Source: Pseudomonas entomophila (lineage in GTDB: Bacteria > Pseudomonadota > Gammaproteobacteria > Pseudomonadales > Pseudomonadaceae). From it: DNA of 62,709 nucleotides. Under the pieces are notes generated by a model. The model searched no databases, had not been told where the DNA came from, and saw only the letters and a list, made by a program, of their open reading frames with translations. Below are positions 35,013-44,278 of this stretch, piece after piece. Positions within the stretch are counted from its first letter, which is position 1, and the number at the start of each line of letters is the position of its first letter. The stretch lies in assembly GCF_013523125.1 (NCBI RefSeq), contig NZ_JAAMQJ010000027.1:1-62709 (forward strand), read 5' to 3'. The position numbers were made by a program, and so were the translations under genes.

Positions 35013-35333
35013 TTACAGCAGGTCGTACTGCTTGAGCTTCTTGCGCAAGGTGCCCCGGTTGAGTCCGAGCATCTCGCTGGCCTTGGTCTGATTGCCCTTG
35101 ACGTAGTTCATCACGCTTTCGAGCAGCGGCGCCTCCACTTCGGAGAGCACCAGGTTGTACACGTCCGTGACGGTCGCACCTTCGAGGTGGGCGAAGTAGT
35201 TGTGCAGCGCCTTCTCGACACTGCCGCGCAGGGTCCGGCCCTCTTCGCTCGGCGTGTTGAGGTGCTGTTTGAGGTTGACGTTGTCGCTCACGGGCGTTGT
35301 TCCACTCACTAAAGTCTCGGTCATCATCGTCAT
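35013..35333 (-). CDS. fis: Nucleoid protein and regulator Fis
   Basis: A 106-residue DNA-bending protein. The C-terminal helix-turn-helix is complete ([26 protein letters not shown]), and the N-terminal part is typical of Pseudomonas Fis. It regulates rRNA promoters, recombination and many growth-phase genes. Its start overlaps the dusB stop (ATGA), the common dusB-fis arrangement, and a strong intrinsic terminator follows. Confidence 0.97.
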   Translation of the reverse strand: MTMMTETLVSGTTPVSDNVNLKQHLNTPSEEGRTLRGSVEKALHNYFAHLEGATVTDVYNLVLSEVEAPLLESVMNYVKGNQTKASEMLGLNRGTLRKKLKQYDLL

Positions 35334-36343
35334 GCGGCCACCCCTGGTCCTTCCGTTGTCTCAAGGCTCTGTCGACGTTCCTCGAAAAATTCGCGAACGT
35401 TGGCGCACTGCGCTTGTGTCTCTTCCAAGGCATTGAATCGCTGGCGAAACTCCTTTCCGCCCGGTTGTGTCGCCAGGTACCAGCTCACATGCTTGCGTGC
35501 GATGCGCACGCCCATCACATCCCCGTAGAAGGCATGCAGCGCGGCCAGGTGCCCCAGCAGGATGCTTTCCACCTCGTCCAGCCCCGGCACCGGCAGCGTC
35601 TCGCCGGTGCGCAGGTAGTGCTCGATCTCGCGGAAGATCCACGGCCGGCCCTGGGCCGCACGACCGATCAGCAAACCGTCGACCCCGGTCGCGTCGAGCA
35701 CGGCGCGGGCCTTGGCCGGCGAGGTGATGTCGCCATTGGCGAAGACCGGGATCGACACCGCCTGCTTGATCTGCGCGATGGTGTCGTACTCGGCTTCGCC
35801 GGTGTACAGGTCGGCACGGGTACGGCCATGCACCGCCAGGGCCTGGATACCGGCCTGCTCGGCGATCTTCGCCACGTTCAGGCCGTTCTTGTTGTCCCGG
35901 TCCCAGCCGGTGCGGATCTTCAGGGTCACCGGGACGTCCACGGCGCCGACCACGGCGTGCAGGATCTCGGTGACCAGTGCTTCATCTCTCAATAAAGCAG
36001 AGCCTGCCGCCTTGTTGCAGACTTTTTTCGCCGGGCAGCCCATGTTGATGTCGATGATCTGCGCCCCCGACTCGACATTGGCCCGCGCGGCAGCCGCCAG
36101 CATCTGCGCGTCGCCGCCGGCGATCTGGACCGAGCGGGGCTCGGGATCGCCTTCGTGGATGCGACGCAACCGTGACTTGCGGCTGTTCCACAGGCGCAGG
36201 TCGCTGGTCACCATTTCCGACACCACCATGCCAGCACCCAGCCGTTGGCAAAGCGTACGGAAAGGCTGGTCCGTGACCCCGGCCATGGGCGCAAGGATCA
36301 GGTTGTTCCGTAAGGTGTAAGGACCGATGCGTACCGCCGACAT
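35330..36343 (-). CDS. dusB: tRNA-dihydrouridine synthase DusB
   Basis: A 337-residue FMN enzyme that reduces uridines in the tRNA D-loop. It has an N-terminal TIM barrel with [33 protein letters not shown] (catalytic Cys), LKIRTGWD, and HGRTRADLY, then a helical tRNA-binding end. The start at 36343 (MSAVRIGPY) fits the family; the frame extends upstream without homology. It leads the dusB-fis operon. Confidence 0.96.
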   Translation of the reverse strand: MSAVRIGPYTLRNNLILAPMAGVTDQPFRTLCQRLGAGMVVSEMVTSDLRLWNSRKSRLRRIHEGDPEPRSVQIAGGDAQMLAAAARANVESGAQIIDINMGCPAKKVCNKAAGSALLRDEALVTEILHAVVGAVDVPVTLKIRTGWDRDNKNGLNVAKIAEQAGIQALAVHGRTRADLYTGEAEYDTIAQIKQAVSIPVFANGDITSPAKARAVLDATGVDGLLIGRAAQGRPWIFREIEHYLRTGETLPVPGLDEVESILLGHLAALHAFYGDVMGVRIARKHVSWYLATQPGGKEFRQRFNALEETQAQCANVREFFEERRQSLETTEGPGVAA

Positions 36344-36487
36344 AGGTGTTCCCTGTTGTGGGGCCGGATCATGGGAGTTCGAAAAAGGGATCGCATGATA
36401 CCCGCTCTCGATGACTGGATAAAGATGGAATTGGATAAAATCTGAGCAATTGGCGGGGCGGGTGACGTGCTTCGGGTGGCAAGGGGT

Positions 36488-36526
36488 AAGCTTCAAGCTT
36501 CAAGCTTCAAGCTTCAAGCTTCAAGC
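36488..36526. repeat. Heptanucleotide tandem array, AAGCTTC x5
   Basis: Five perfect AAGCTTC copies plus AAGC. This array is an AAGCNNC heptad like those at 7849 and 251. Together with the inverted array at 36563-36590 it flanks a 36-bp centre between the start of dusB and the end of the DUF3426 gene. Confidence 0.9.
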
Positions 36527-36562
36527 AAGAGCAGATTCGCAAAACGCCGCGATCTGCTTTTA

Positions 36563-36590
36563 CTTGCAGCTTGTAGCTTGCAGCTTGTCA
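36563..36590. repeat. Degenerate heptanucleotide array, GCTTG(C/T)A
   Basis: CTTGCA-GCTTGTA-GCTTGCA-GCTTGTC, whose complement is in the AAGCTRC form. It ends 1 bp before the stop codon (36592-36594) of the minus-strand DUF3426 gene, the same placement as the arrays at 251-295 and 7940-7984. Confidence 0.85.
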
Positions 36591-36591
36591 C

Positions 36592-37854
36592 TCACTGGGG
36601 CGAACGGAAGCTGAGGCTGTAGTTCACCGCGGCGGGCCCAGGGTCGAGAATATCGAGGGCGATGTGGATGGGCGTCTGGCTGGGCATGTCGCCGCGCCCG
36701 GCCAGTTCGCCACTGAGGTACTCGGTGGGCTTGAAGCGGCGGCTGGCGATCAGTTGGCCGTTGAGGTCGGCGAAGCGCAGCTCGAGCAGGGGGAACGGTT
36801 GGGCGAACGGCGCGCGGTTGTAGAGGATCGCGTCGACGATGAGCGCGCCCTTGAAGTCCGGGTGGCTGCGCACCACCAGGTTGCTGCTCTTGATCCGTTC
36901 GATGTCGACCCGCGTCGGTACCTGGCAGCCTAGGGCCGGGCAGAGGCTCTGGAACAGGGGGCGGTACGAGTCCTGACGAGCAAGCGCGTCGAAGTGGTAG
37001 ACGACGTATTGCAGCGCCAGCCCGGCCAGGGCCAGCAGGCTCAGCACGCCCCACAGGATGCGCTTGCGCCAGTTGGGCTTGGGTTTCTGCCAGTCCAGGC
37101 GCAGCGGGTCGTCGATCACGTGGATCAACGGCTCCTTGCGTAGGGGCTGGCCCAAGCCTGGCTCGATGCGGTCTGCATCATCCGGGGAGAAAGTGTGGGC
37201 GCTGAGCCGACCGTCGGTTTCCGTGATGTCCACCGCCGACAGCGACCCCAGGGGCACGGAGGGCTCTGCGGTGTCGCGCAGGTCGCCGAGCCGGGGCTGG
37301 TCGGCATCGACCGTCGTGTCCACGGCGGCGTCGAGGCTCAGGGTCGGCTCGTCACGCTCGAGCAGGGCCGGCACCTCGCGGGGCGAGGCGTCGTCATGCT
37401 CGAGTGTGGCATGGACCGGCTCGTGAGTGTCGTCCGATGCCGTGCCGAACGGGCGTTCGTCCTGGGGTTCGGCACGAGGGTCATCGCGTCGAGCATGCAG
37501 GCTTGCCGCCTGACGTGGCGCACGGGTTTCGGCTGGCTGGTCACGTTGTTCCAGGCGCGCCAGTTCCTCGTCGAGGTCGACCTCGTCCAGCGTACTGTGG
37601 GTCCAGTGGGCCGGCACCACCGCCTGGGCAGGCGCGGACGTCACCGGGGCCGGCGCGTCCAGGGCAGGTGCCTGAACGGACTGCTCGGCGGCCTCACTCT
37701 GCGTGCGATGCGCCTCGAGCAGCTGCTTGGCGGCATTGAACATCTGCATGCAGGCGCCGCAGCGCACCACCCCTCGGGCCACGCCGAGCTGATGATGCGT
37801 GACGCGAAAACGTGTCTGGCAATGCGGGCACTGGGTGACGAAGCTGTCGCTCAT
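36592..37854 (-). CDS. Zinc-ribbon DUF3426 membrane protein
   Basis: A 420-residue protein. Residues 1-40 form an MJ0042-type zinc ribbon with two CxxC pairs (TQCPHCQTRF and VRCGACMQMF). A long acidic, disordered region follows (about 45-260), then one membrane segment (LWGVLSLLALAGLALQYVVYHF) and a C-terminal DUF3426 domain outside the cytoplasm (SLCPALGCQVPTRVDIERIKSSNLVV). The gene stands between prmA and dusB as in P. aeruginosa. The function is unknown. Confidence 0.87.
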   Translation of the reverse strand: MSDSFVTQCPHCQTRFRVTHHQLGVARGVVRCGACMQMFNAAKQLLEAHRTQSEAAEQSVQAPALDAPAPVTSAPAQAVVPAHWTHSTLDEVDLDEELARLEQRDQPAETRAPRQAASLHARRDDPRAEPQDERPFGTASDDTHEPVHATLEHDDASPREVPALLERDEPTLSLDAAVDTTVDADQPRLGDLRDTAEPSVPLGSLSAVDITETDGRLSAHTFSPDDADRIEPGLGQPLRKEPLIHVIDDPLRLDWQKPKPNWRKRILWGVLSLLALAGLALQYVVYHFDALARQDSYRPLFQSLCPALGCQVPTRVDIERIKSSNLVVRSHPDFKGALIVDAILYNRAPFAQPFPLLELRFADLNGQLIASRRFKPTEYLSGELAGRGDMPSQTPIHIALDILDPGPAAVNYSLSFRSPQ

Positions 37855-37893
37855 ACGCCGGTCCTGAGTCTGCTGGGGTGCAAGGCCAAGGGA

Positions 37894-38772
37894 TCAGCGG
37901 CGACGGCCGCTGATGCGAACCCAGCCGTCGCGCTCGACGATCGGGTCGAGGTCGAAGGCCTCTGCGTAGGCGTCGGCGACCTCCTGACCCTGCTCGGCCA
38001 GGATACCGGAAAGGGCCAGCAGGCCACCGGGACGGACCAGGCCGGACAACTGAGGCGCGAGCGAGACGAGGGGGCCGGCCAGGATGTTGGCCACCAGCAC
38101 GTCGGCGTGCAGGGCCGGCAGTTGCTCGGGCAGGAACAGGCTCAGGCGCGCGTCGGCGATGCCGTTGCGCCCGGCGTTGTCGCGCGAGGCTTCCAGCGCC
38201 TGCACGTCGATGTCGGTGCCAATCGCTTCGCGGGCACCGAGCAGCAGGGCGGCGATCGCCAGGATCCCCGAGCCACAGCCGAAGTCCAGGACCTGGACAC
38301 CGTCCAGCGCCTGCGCATCGAGCCATTCCAGGCACAGCGCCGTGGTCGGGTGCGTGCCGGTGCCGAAGGCCAGGCCGGGGTCGAGCAGCAGGTTCACCGC
38401 CTCGGCGTCCGGTGCCTCGTGCCAGCTCGGCACGATCCACAGACGCCGGCCGAAACGCATGGGCTGGAAGTTGTCCATCCAGCTGCGCTCCCAATCCTGG
38501 TCTTCGATCACCTCGGCCTGATGCTCGGGCAGCTCGGCATCGGTCAGCAGGCGCAGGTGCGCGAACACGCTGTCGGGCGGGGTGTCGGCTTCGAACAGCG
38601 CCAGCAGGTGGGTGTTGCTCCACAGCGGCGTGGTGTTGAGGTCTGGCTCGAAGATCGGCTGGTCCTCGGCGTCCATGAAGGTGACCGAGACGGCGCCGAC
38701 GTCCAGCAGCGCATCTTCGTAGGTTTCGGCTTGTTCCGGGCTGATGGCCAGGCGTACTTGCAGCCAGGGCAT
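37894..38772 (-). CDS. prmA: Ribosomal protein L11 methyltransferase PrmA
   Basis: A 292-residue SAM-dependent enzyme that trimethylates ribosomal protein L11 at several amino groups. The N-terminal L11-recognition domain is followed by [42 protein letters not shown] (SAM motif I) and [16 protein letters not shown]. The start at 38772 (MPWLQVRL) is standard. It is transcribed toward the DUF3426 gene with a 39-bp gap. Confidence 0.96.
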   Translation of the reverse strand: MPWLQVRLAISPEQAETYEDALLDVGAVSVTFMDAEDQPIFEPDLNTTPLWSNTHLLALFEADTPPDSVFAHLRLLTDAELPEHQAEVIEDQDWERSWMDNFQPMRFGRRLWIVPSWHEAPDAEAVNLLLDPGLAFGTGTHPTTALCLEWLDAQALDGVQVLDFGCGSGILAIAALLLGAREAIGTDIDVQALEASRDNAGRNGIADARLSLFLPEQLPALHADVLVANILAGPLVSLAPQLSGLVRPGGLLALSGILAEQGQEVADAYAEAFDLDPIVERDGWVRISGRRR

Positions 38773-38957
38773 GGCGGGTACCTGTGACAGATTCGAGAAG
38801 GGCAGCGCCAGGCTGCCAGAGGCGTGCAGTCTACTTGAGTGCAGGGGGTTTGTGCACAGGAGTAGAGTAGGGGGCTGTCGGCTTAGCGGCCCCACACAGG
38901 CCGTAGACCACTTGAGTTGAAGTGCGGCTCACATCCCACGACAAAGCCCCCTCTCAT

Positions 38958-39000
38958 GCCTGAGGGCACCGGGGTTATGGGTAACCCGGACAGATCAGGC
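38958..39000. terminator. Hairpin overlapping the end of the HigA-like gene
   Basis: GCCTGA (38958-38963) and TCAGGC (38995-39000) form an outer stem; inside, CCGG(G)GTTA-TGGG-TAACCCGG forms a strong inner stem. The right arm contains the stop codon of the antitoxin gene. No T-run follows on the minus strand. It may mark the end of the toxin-antitoxin transcript. Confidence 0.45.
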
Positions 39001-39312
39001 CAAGATTTCGATACCGTGCTTTTCAACAATAGCCAGCAGCTTGAGGGCCATGCCGCTTGGGCGCTTTTCACCGGTCTCCCATTGCTTGACGGTCGATGGG
39101 CTGGTGTTCAGGTACCGCGCGAAAATGGGCTGGCTGACGTGACTGCGCAGGCGGATTTGCTTGATCTGCGCAGCCCCAATCTCAGGCACTGCTGCAATGC
39201 AGGATTCATCGAATTCACGCATGGTGGCCTTGTCGATGGCGCCAATGGCCAGCAATGCACGTGCGGAATCGTGAATGGATGCTAGCGCTTCACTTTTGAA
39301 TGTCTTCGTCAT
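38995..39312 (-). CDS. HigA-like helix-turn-helix antitoxin
   Basis: A 105-residue antitoxin with a C-terminal Xre-type helix-turn-helix (IRLRSHVSQPIFARYLNTSPSTVKQWETGEKRPSGMALKLL). The N-terminal half would bind the toxin. Toxin-first order and the 23-bp overlap with the toxin gene are typical of higBA-type modules. It should repress its own promoter through the inverted repeat at 39690-39704. Its GC content is clearly lower than that of its neighbours, which suggests transfer. Confidence 0.88.
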   Translation of the reverse strand: MTKTFKSEALASIHDSARALLAIGAIDKATMREFDESCIAAVPEIGAAQIKQIRLRSHVSQPIFARYLNTSPSTVKQWETGEKRPSGMALKLLAIVEKHGIEILA

Positions 39313-39655
39313 TGCAGATCTCCACGAATTCCTTCTGATCGAGCAGAAGGTTGATGTGCTCGCTACTCAAGACCTCGTAGACCTTTGCCAGTTTTCTGAA
39401 TGCAAGCAGCTCCCTCTTGCCGATATTGTCCATGTCGCGTTTGGCGAACAGGAACTGATAGACCCAGTATCCTCTACCTCTAGCGAGAATGATTGACCGG
39501 TGATGATTTTCGTTCAACCGTTTTTTCCATACGCCACCGCCTAGGTCAGAGCCTTGTCCCTTCATGACTTCCTGGATCGCCTTACATAACTCGCCATCAG
39601 GTATCTCAGCTTTCCTTGCCGCAGTAGCAAACGCTTTGGTTTTGAACACCTTCAT
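39290..39655 (-). CDS. RelE/HigB-superfamily toxin
   Basis: A 121-residue toxin. Family features: KTKAFATAARKAEIPDGELCKAI helix, GGGVWKKRL, and GRGYWVYQFLFAKRDMDNIGKREL, with the basic residues expected for ribosome-dependent mRNA cleavage. It resembles a HigB/RelE branch of about 110-120 residues paired with an Xre-type antitoxin. A strong AGGAGG ribosome binding site lies 10 nt upstream. The module sits between prmA and accC and is AT-richer than both. Confidence 0.87.
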   Translation of the reverse strand: MKVFKTKAFATAARKAEIPDGELCKAIQEVMKGQGSDLGGGVWKKRLNENHHRSIILARGRGYWVYQFLFAKRDMDNIGKRELLAFRKLAKVYEVLSSEHINLLLDQKEFVEICNDEDIQK

Positions 39656-39679
39656 CGGTAGAGGTCCTCCTGGCGATCA

Positions 39680-39708
39680 AATGTACCACCAGGTGTTATA
39701 CCTGTCAA
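39680..39708 (-). promoter_or_regulatory. Promoter and operator of the HigBA-like operon
   Basis: On the minus strand a consensus -35 TTGACA (39703-39708) and a -10 TACATT (39680-39685) are 17 bp apart. The spacer carries an inverted repeat, CAGGT-N5-ACCTG (39690-39704), overlapping the -35 edge. This is a good candidate for autorepression by the antitoxin. Confidence 0.75.
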
Positions 39709-39822
39709 AAACAGTTCTAGGTGGGTAGCGATCGATCGAAGCAGGAATGATCGCGTTTATTGCAGACAAGCTGCCACTCCTGCCAGGGCATCAGTCGAAT
39801 AGGGTTGCCAAGAGACAGCCAT

Positions 39823-39860
39823 AAAAAAATCCGGCACCAGAGCCTGGTACCGGATTTTTC
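39823..39860 (-). terminator. Intrinsic terminator, bidirectional in form (accC side)
   Basis: AAAATCCGG-C-ACCAG / CTGGT-A-CCGGATTTTT with a 3-nt loop, one C-A mismatch, and A/T runs on both flanks. On the minus strand it follows the accC stop by about 80 bp, so it most likely ends the aroQ-accB-accC transcript. Confidence 0.8.
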
Positions 39861-39865
39861 GAAAC

Positions 39866-39920
39866 GCCTCGCCTGGACGCGCGCTGTTCAGCTGAACAGC
39901 CTCACGCTCCAGGACGAGGT
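39866..39920. other. Large imperfect palindrome downstream of accC
   Basis: An 18-bp perfect palindrome GCTGTTCAGCTGAACAGC (39883-39900) is flanked by further pairing blocks CCTCG, CTGGA and GCG with their complements in CGCTCCAGGACGAGG. It lies between the accC stop and its terminator. It could be a mRNA 3' stabiliser or a protein site. Confidence 0.55.
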
Positions 39921-39941
39921 GCCCTGACGCCTACCCGTCGA

Positions 39942-41288
39942 TCACGCCTGGTCAGCCAGTTTGTGCTCGAGGTAGTGGATGTTGACGCCGCCCTTGCAGA
40001 AGGCTTCGTCGCGCACCAGGTCCCGGTGCAGCGGGACGTTGGTCTTGATGCCGTCGACGATGATCTCGTCCAGGGCATTGCGCATGCGCGCCATGGCTTC
40101 GTTGCGGTCCTTGCCGTAGGTGATCAGCTTGCCGATCAGCGAGTCGTAGTTCGGCGGAACCGTGTAGCCGCTGTACAGGTGCGAATCGACCCGCACGCCG
40201 TTGCCGCCTGGCGCGTGGAAGTGCTTGACGGTGCCTGGGCTGGGGATGAACTTGCGCGGGTCTTCGGCGTTGATCCGGCATTCCAGCGCGTGACCGCGGA
40301 TGACCACGTCGTCCTGGGTGAACGACAGCTTGTTGCCAGCGGCGATGCTCAGCATCTCCTTGACGATGTCGATCCCGGTGACCATCTCCGACACCGGGTG
40401 CTCCACCTGCACACGGGTGTTCATCTCGATGAAGTAGAAGTTGCCGTCCTCGTACAGGAACTCGAAGGTCCCCGCACCGCGGTAACCGATCTCGATGCAG
40501 GCCTGCACGCAGCGGGCGAAGACTTCCTGGCGGGCCTTCTCGTCGATGCCGGGGGCCGGCGCTTCTTCGAGAACCTTCTGGTGGCGGCGCTGCAGCGAGC
40601 AGTCGCGGTCGCCCAGGTGCACGGCATTGCCCTGGCCGTCGGACAGGACCTGCACTTCCACGTGACGTGGGTTGGTCAGGAACTTCTCCAGGTAAACCAT
40701 CGGGTTGCCGAACGCAGCGCCCGCTTCGTTACGGGTCAGCTTGGCCGAGGAGATCAGGTCCTCTTCCTTGTGCACCACGCGCATGCCGCGACCACCACCG
40801 CCACCGGCGGCCTTGATGATCACCGGGTAGCCGACCTCGCGGGCGATGGCCAGCGCGGTCTCTTCGTCTTCCGGCAGCGGGCCGTCGGAACCCGGCACGG
40901 TCGGCACGCCCGACTTGATCATGGCGTCCTTGGCCGACACCTTGTCGCCCATCAGGCGGATGGTGTCCGCCTTCGGACCGATGAAGGCGAAGCCGGATTT
41001 CTCGACCTGCTCGGCGAAGTCGGCGTTTTCCGCAAGGAAACCATAACCTGGGTGGATGGCGGTGGCGCCGGTCACCTCGGCCGCGGCGATGATCGCCGGG
41101 ATGTGCAGGTAGGAATCCTTGGACGGCGCCGGGCCGATGCACACGGACTCGTCGGCCAGGCCCAGGTGCATCAGCTCACGGTCGGCCGTGGAGTGGACGG
41201 CGACGGTCTTGATGCCCAGCTCCTTGCACGCGCGCAGGATCCGCAGGGCGATTTCGCCGCGGTTGGCGATCAGAACTTTTTCCAACAT
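39942..41288 (-). CDS. accC: Acetyl-CoA carboxylase, biotin carboxylase subunit AccC
   Basis: A 448-residue ATP-grasp enzyme that carboxylates the biotin on AccB, the first half-reaction of fatty acid synthesis. Marks: [66 protein letters not shown] and [13 protein letters not shown]. The start at 41288 is standard; an ATG 21 nt upstream lies in the accB gap. It follows accB by 17 bp. Confidence 0.98.
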   Translation of the reverse strand: MLEKVLIANRGEIALRILRACKELGIKTVAVHSTADRELMHLGLADESVCIGPAPSKDSYLHIPAIIAAAEVTGATAIHPGYGFLAENADFAEQVEKSGFAFIGPKADTIRLMGDKVSAKDAMIKSGVPTVPGSDGPLPEDEETALAIAREVGYPVIIKAAGGGGGRGMRVVHKEEDLISSAKLTRNEAGAAFGNPMVYLEKFLTNPRHVEVQVLSDGQGNAVHLGDRDCSLQRRHQKVLEEAPAPGIDEKARQEVFARCVQACIEIGYRGAGTFEFLYEDGNFYFIEMNTRVQVEHPVSEMVTGIDIVKEMLSIAAGNKLSFTQDDVVIRGHALECRINAEDPRKFIPSPGTVKHFHAPGGNGVRVDSHLYSGYTVPPNYDSLIGKLITYGKDRNEAMARMRNALDEIIVDGIKTNVPLHRDLVRDEAFCKGGVNIHYLEHKLADQA

Positions 41289-41305
41289 CGGAGGCTCTCC
41301 GCGGT

Positions 41306-41767
41306 TCAAACGATGGTGAACAGCGGCTGGTCGAACTCAACCGGCTGGCCGTCTTCTACCAGGATGGCGTCGATGACGCCGCCGATGTCGGCTTCGATGT
41401 GGTTCATCATCTTCATGGCTTCGACGATGCACAGGGTGTCGCCCTTCTTCAGGGTCTGGCCCACTTCGGCGAAGTTCGGCGAGGTCGGCGACGGCTTGCG
41501 GTAGAAGGTACCGACCATCGGCGAGCGGATCACGGTGCCCTTGAGGGCAGGTGCGGCGGCTTCGGCGGCAGGTGCAGCGGCAGCGACGGGTGCTGGCGCA
41601 GCGGCAGGTGCCGGTGCGGCGACAGGGGCGGCAAAGTACTGCTGACCGGCTGGGGTCTTGCTGTGACGGCTGATCCGGACGGACTCTTCGCCTTCCTTGA
41701 TCTCCAGCTCGTCGATGCCAGACTCTTCCAGCAGCTCGATCAGTTTCTTGACTTTACGGATATCCAT
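41306..41767 (-). CDS. accB: Acetyl-CoA carboxylase biotin carboxyl carrier protein AccB
   Basis: A 153-residue carrier. N-terminal helix (1-30), an Ala/Pro-rich flexible linker (about 45-75), and the C-terminal biotinyl domain with [13 protein letters not shown]; the biotinylated Lys is residue 119. It also has the protruding thumb ([19 protein letters not shown]). It is co-transcribed with accC. Confidence 0.98.
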   Translation of the reverse strand: MDIRKVKKLIELLEESGIDELEIKEGEESVRISRHSKTPAGQQYFAAPVAAPAPAAAPAPVAAAAPAAEAAAPALKGTVIRSPMVGTFYRKPSPTSPNFAEVGQTLKKGDTLCIVEAMKMMNHIEADIGGVIDAILVEDGQPVEFDQPLFTIV

Positions 41768-41864
41768 TGAGCAGCAGCTCCCAAGTTTGGTCAGGGATTG
41801 AATTGAAAACGTAGCGAAGACGTTTCTTGAGACCCAGGCCCTTCAAGGCCGGGGTCGTGTGGCA

Positions 41865-42317
41865 TCAGGGCTGTACGCGCGCAGCCAGGTGCTCCATCGC
41901 CGACTCCAGCGCCAGGCGGTAGCCGGTGGCGCCGAGGCCGCAGATCACGCCCACCGCCACGTCGGAAAAGTAGGAGTGGTGACGGAACGGTTCGCGTTTG
42001 TGCACGTTCGACAGGTGCACCTCGATGAATGGGATGCTCACCGCCAGCAACGCGTCACGTAATGCGACGCTGGTGTGGGTGAAGGCAGCCGGATTGATCA
42101 GGATGAAGTCGACGCCTTCGTCGCGCGCGGCATGGATGCGCTCGATGAGTGCGTACTCGGCGTTGCTCTGCAGGTGCAGCAGGTGGTGACCGGCGGCGCG
42201 CGCCTGCTGCACCAGGCCCTGGTCGATCTGCGCCAGGGTGGTGGCACCGTAGACCGTGGGTTCACGGGTCCCGAGCAAATTCAGGTTGGGGCCATGCAGC
42301 ACCAGGAAGGTCGCCAT
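41865..42317 (-). CDS. aroQ: Type II 3-dehydroquinate dehydratase AroQ
   Basis: A 150-residue flavodoxin-like dodecameric enzyme of the shikimate pathway that dehydrates 3-dehydroquinate. Active-site segments are present: [16 protein letters not shown] with the catalytic Tyr loop (VYG), [18 protein letters not shown], and [17 protein letters not shown]. The start at 42317 has AAGGA 8 nt upstream; an ATG at 42344 is in frame but adds non-family residues. It precedes accB-accC by 97 bp. Confidence 0.97.
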   Translation of the reverse strand: MATFLVLHGPNLNLLGTREPTVYGATTLAQIDQGLVQQARAAGHHLLHLQSNAEYALIERIHAARDEGVDFILINPAAFTHTSVALRDALLAVSIPFIEVHLSNVHKREPFRHHSYFSDVAVGVICGLGATGYRLALESAMEHLAARVQP

Positions 42318-42442
42318 CCGCAGTTCCTTGATCGTGTAGGGCAAGTCGACGTAGCGCGGCGACTATGCCGCAAGCGGCACCGACTGTCCAGTTCCCGGCA
42401 ATAGCCCGCACGTTGCCCGAGAATCGTGGAAAGTATGTGACC

Positions 42443-42465
42443 GGAATGACGGCTTTGGTCATTCC
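42443..42465. terminator. Hairpin between dsbD and aroQ
   Basis: A perfect 8-bp stem, GGAATGAC-GGCTTTG-GTCATTCC, lies 28 bp after the dsbD stop and 125 bp before the aroQ start, both on the minus strand. No T-run follows on that strand. It may end dsbD or form part of the aroQ-accBC leader. Confidence 0.45.
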
Positions 42466-42493
42466 AGGTGAAAAATCCCTGCCGGACGGGCGG

Positions 42494-44278
42494 TTACAGG
42501 GCGAGGTGCGTGCGCAGGGTCTGCAGGTGCGCAGCGAATTCGGCGGCATTGATCTCGCCAATCACCCGATCGGCGGTCAGTTCGCTGCCGTTCGCTGCAA
42601 AGAACAATAATGCAGGCGGGCCGAACAGATGATAGCGGTCGAGCAACGCCCGCTGCGCTGCGGTGCTCTGGGTCATGTTCAGGCGCACCAGGCTGAAGCC
42701 CTGCAAACCACGTTTGACGGCAGCGTCGGTCAGCACGTCGCGTTCGATCACCTTGCAGCTGATGCACCAGTCGGCGTACCAGTCGAGCACCACCGGTTGC
42801 CCCTGGGCCTTGGCCTGGGCGAGGGCGGCCGCCAGGGCCTCGGGGGTCTCTACCGTCTGCCAGTCCTGCGCAGCGGCCTGCGCTTGGGTGGAGCTGGCCG
42901 CTGACGTGGCCGTGGACAGAGGCCGCAGTGGATCGCTCTGGCCGCTCAAGGCGCCGTACCAGCAGACCAGCGCATAAAAGAGCAGGCAGAGGCCAGCCAG
43001 TTGCGCCAGGCGCTGCACAGGCGTCTTGCTGCCGAACTCCAGCGTGCCGAGGAACAGCGCCACGCCGGCCGCCAGCAGGCCGATGACGAGCAACGTCAGC
43101 GGGCCGGGCAGCACGCGGCTGAGCAGACCGATGGCCAGGCCCAGCAGCAGCACACCGATGGCGTTCTTCACCGTGCCCATCCAGGGGCCGCTGCGTGGCA
43201 GCCAGGCGGCGCCACCTGCGGCGATCAGCACCAGAGGAGCGCCCATGCCCAGGCCCAGGGCGAAGAGCTTGAGCGCACCGCCGATGGCATCGCCACTGGC
43301 GCTGATGTACAGCAGCGCACCGGCCAGCGGCGCCGAGACGCAAGGCGACACCAGCAGGCTGGAGAGCACCCCCAGCACCGCCGCACCGAGCAGTGAACCC
43401 CCCTGGGTACGGTGGGCGATCTGGTCCAGACGGTCGCTCAGGCGCCGTGGCAGACGCAGCTCGAAGAACCCGAACATGGCCAGGGCGAACACCACGAAGA
43501 ACAGCGAGAAGGGCACCAGGACCCAGGCCGACTGCAGGCGCGCCTGCAGGTTGAGGCCGGCGCCGAACACGCCCATCAGCGCGCCGAGCAGCGCGAAGCA
43601 GGCGGCCATCGGCAGCACGAACGCCAGCGACAGGCTCAGACCACGCAGGCCACCGTTCTGACCGCGCAACACCACCCCCGACAGGATCGGCAGCATCGGC
43701 AGGACACAGGGGGTGAAGGTCAGGCCAAGGCCGGCCAGGAAGAACAGGGCCAGCGAACGCCAGCGCCAGCCCTCGGCCGGTACAGCGGGCGGCGTGGCCG
43801 TAGTGCCTGCGCTGCCGTCGATCGTCAGGCGCTCGGTTTCCGGCGGGTAGCACAGGCCCTTGTCGGCGCAGCCCTGGTAGGTCACCAGCAGGGTGAAGGG
43901 ACGCGTCTCGTCGGCCGGCCGCGGGATCTCCACGTCGAGCACGCCATGGTAGACCTCGACGTCGCCAAAGAACTCGTCGTGCTTGGCCTCGCCTGGCGGC
44001 AGGCGAGGGGTGCCCAGGGCGATGTCCGCCGGTTCGGTCTTGAATTGCAGGCGGTGGCGATAGAGGTAATACCCTTCGCTGGCGACGAAGCGCAGCTTGA
44101 GGGTCTGCGGGTCATCGCTGTCGACCCGGCTGAGCGCGAACGCTTCACGCACCGGGAGGAAGTCCGCACCGCTCTGGGAGGCGGCACCCAAGGTGGCGCT
44201 GGGGCGGTTGTCGAGCAGGCCGGCGGCACAGACAGGCAGGGCCAGCGACAGGAGCAGCAGAAAGAACAGGCGGCGCAT
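42494..44278 (-). CDS. dsbD: Thiol:disulfide interchange protein DsbD (DipZ)
   Basis: A 594-residue inner-membrane electron carrier that passes reducing power from cytosolic thioredoxin to periplasmic DsbC/CcmG. Order: signal peptide (1-19), periplasmic n-domain with a cysteine pair (YQGCADKGLCYPPE), eight-helix membrane domain with a Cys in each half (FTPCVLPMLPI and VSPCVSAPLAGALL), and a C-terminal thioredoxin-like domain with WCISCK. The start at 44278 gives the complete signal peptide. All redox cysteines are kept. Confidence 0.95.
   Translation of the reverse strand: MRRLFFLLLLSLALPVCAAGLLDNRPSATLGAASQSGADFLPVREAFALSRVDSDDPQTLKLRFVASEGYYLYRHRLQFKTEPADIALGTPRLPPGEAKHDEFFGDVEVYHGVLDVEIPRPADETRPFTLLVTYQGCADKGLCYPPETERLTIDGSAGTTATPPAVPAEGWRWRSLALFFLAGLGLTFTPCVLPMLPILSGVVLRGQNGGLRGLSLSLAFVLPMAACFALLGALMGVFGAGLNLQARLQSAWVLVPFSLFFVVFALAMFGFFELRLPRRLSDRLDQIAHRTQGGSLLGAAVLGVLSSLLVSPCVSAPLAGALLYISASGDAIGGALKLFALGLGMGAPLVLIAAGGAAWLPRSGPWMGTVKNAIGVLLLGLAIGLLSRVLPGPLTLLVIGLLAAGVALFLGTLEFGSKTPVQRLAQLAGLCLLFYALVCWYGALSGQSDPLRPLSTATSAASSTQAQAAAQDWQTVETPEALAAALAQAKAQGQPVVLDWYADWCISCKVIERDVLTDAAVKRGLQGFSLVRLNMTQSTAAQRALLDRYHLFGPPALLFFAANGSELTADRVIGEINAAEFAAHLQTLRTHLAL

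Noticed and set aside
38958..39000. Hairpin at the end of the HigA-like gene considered as an integron attC site
   Set aside because: No integrase, no conserved core site, and no cassette array; the pairing includes an ordinary stop codon.
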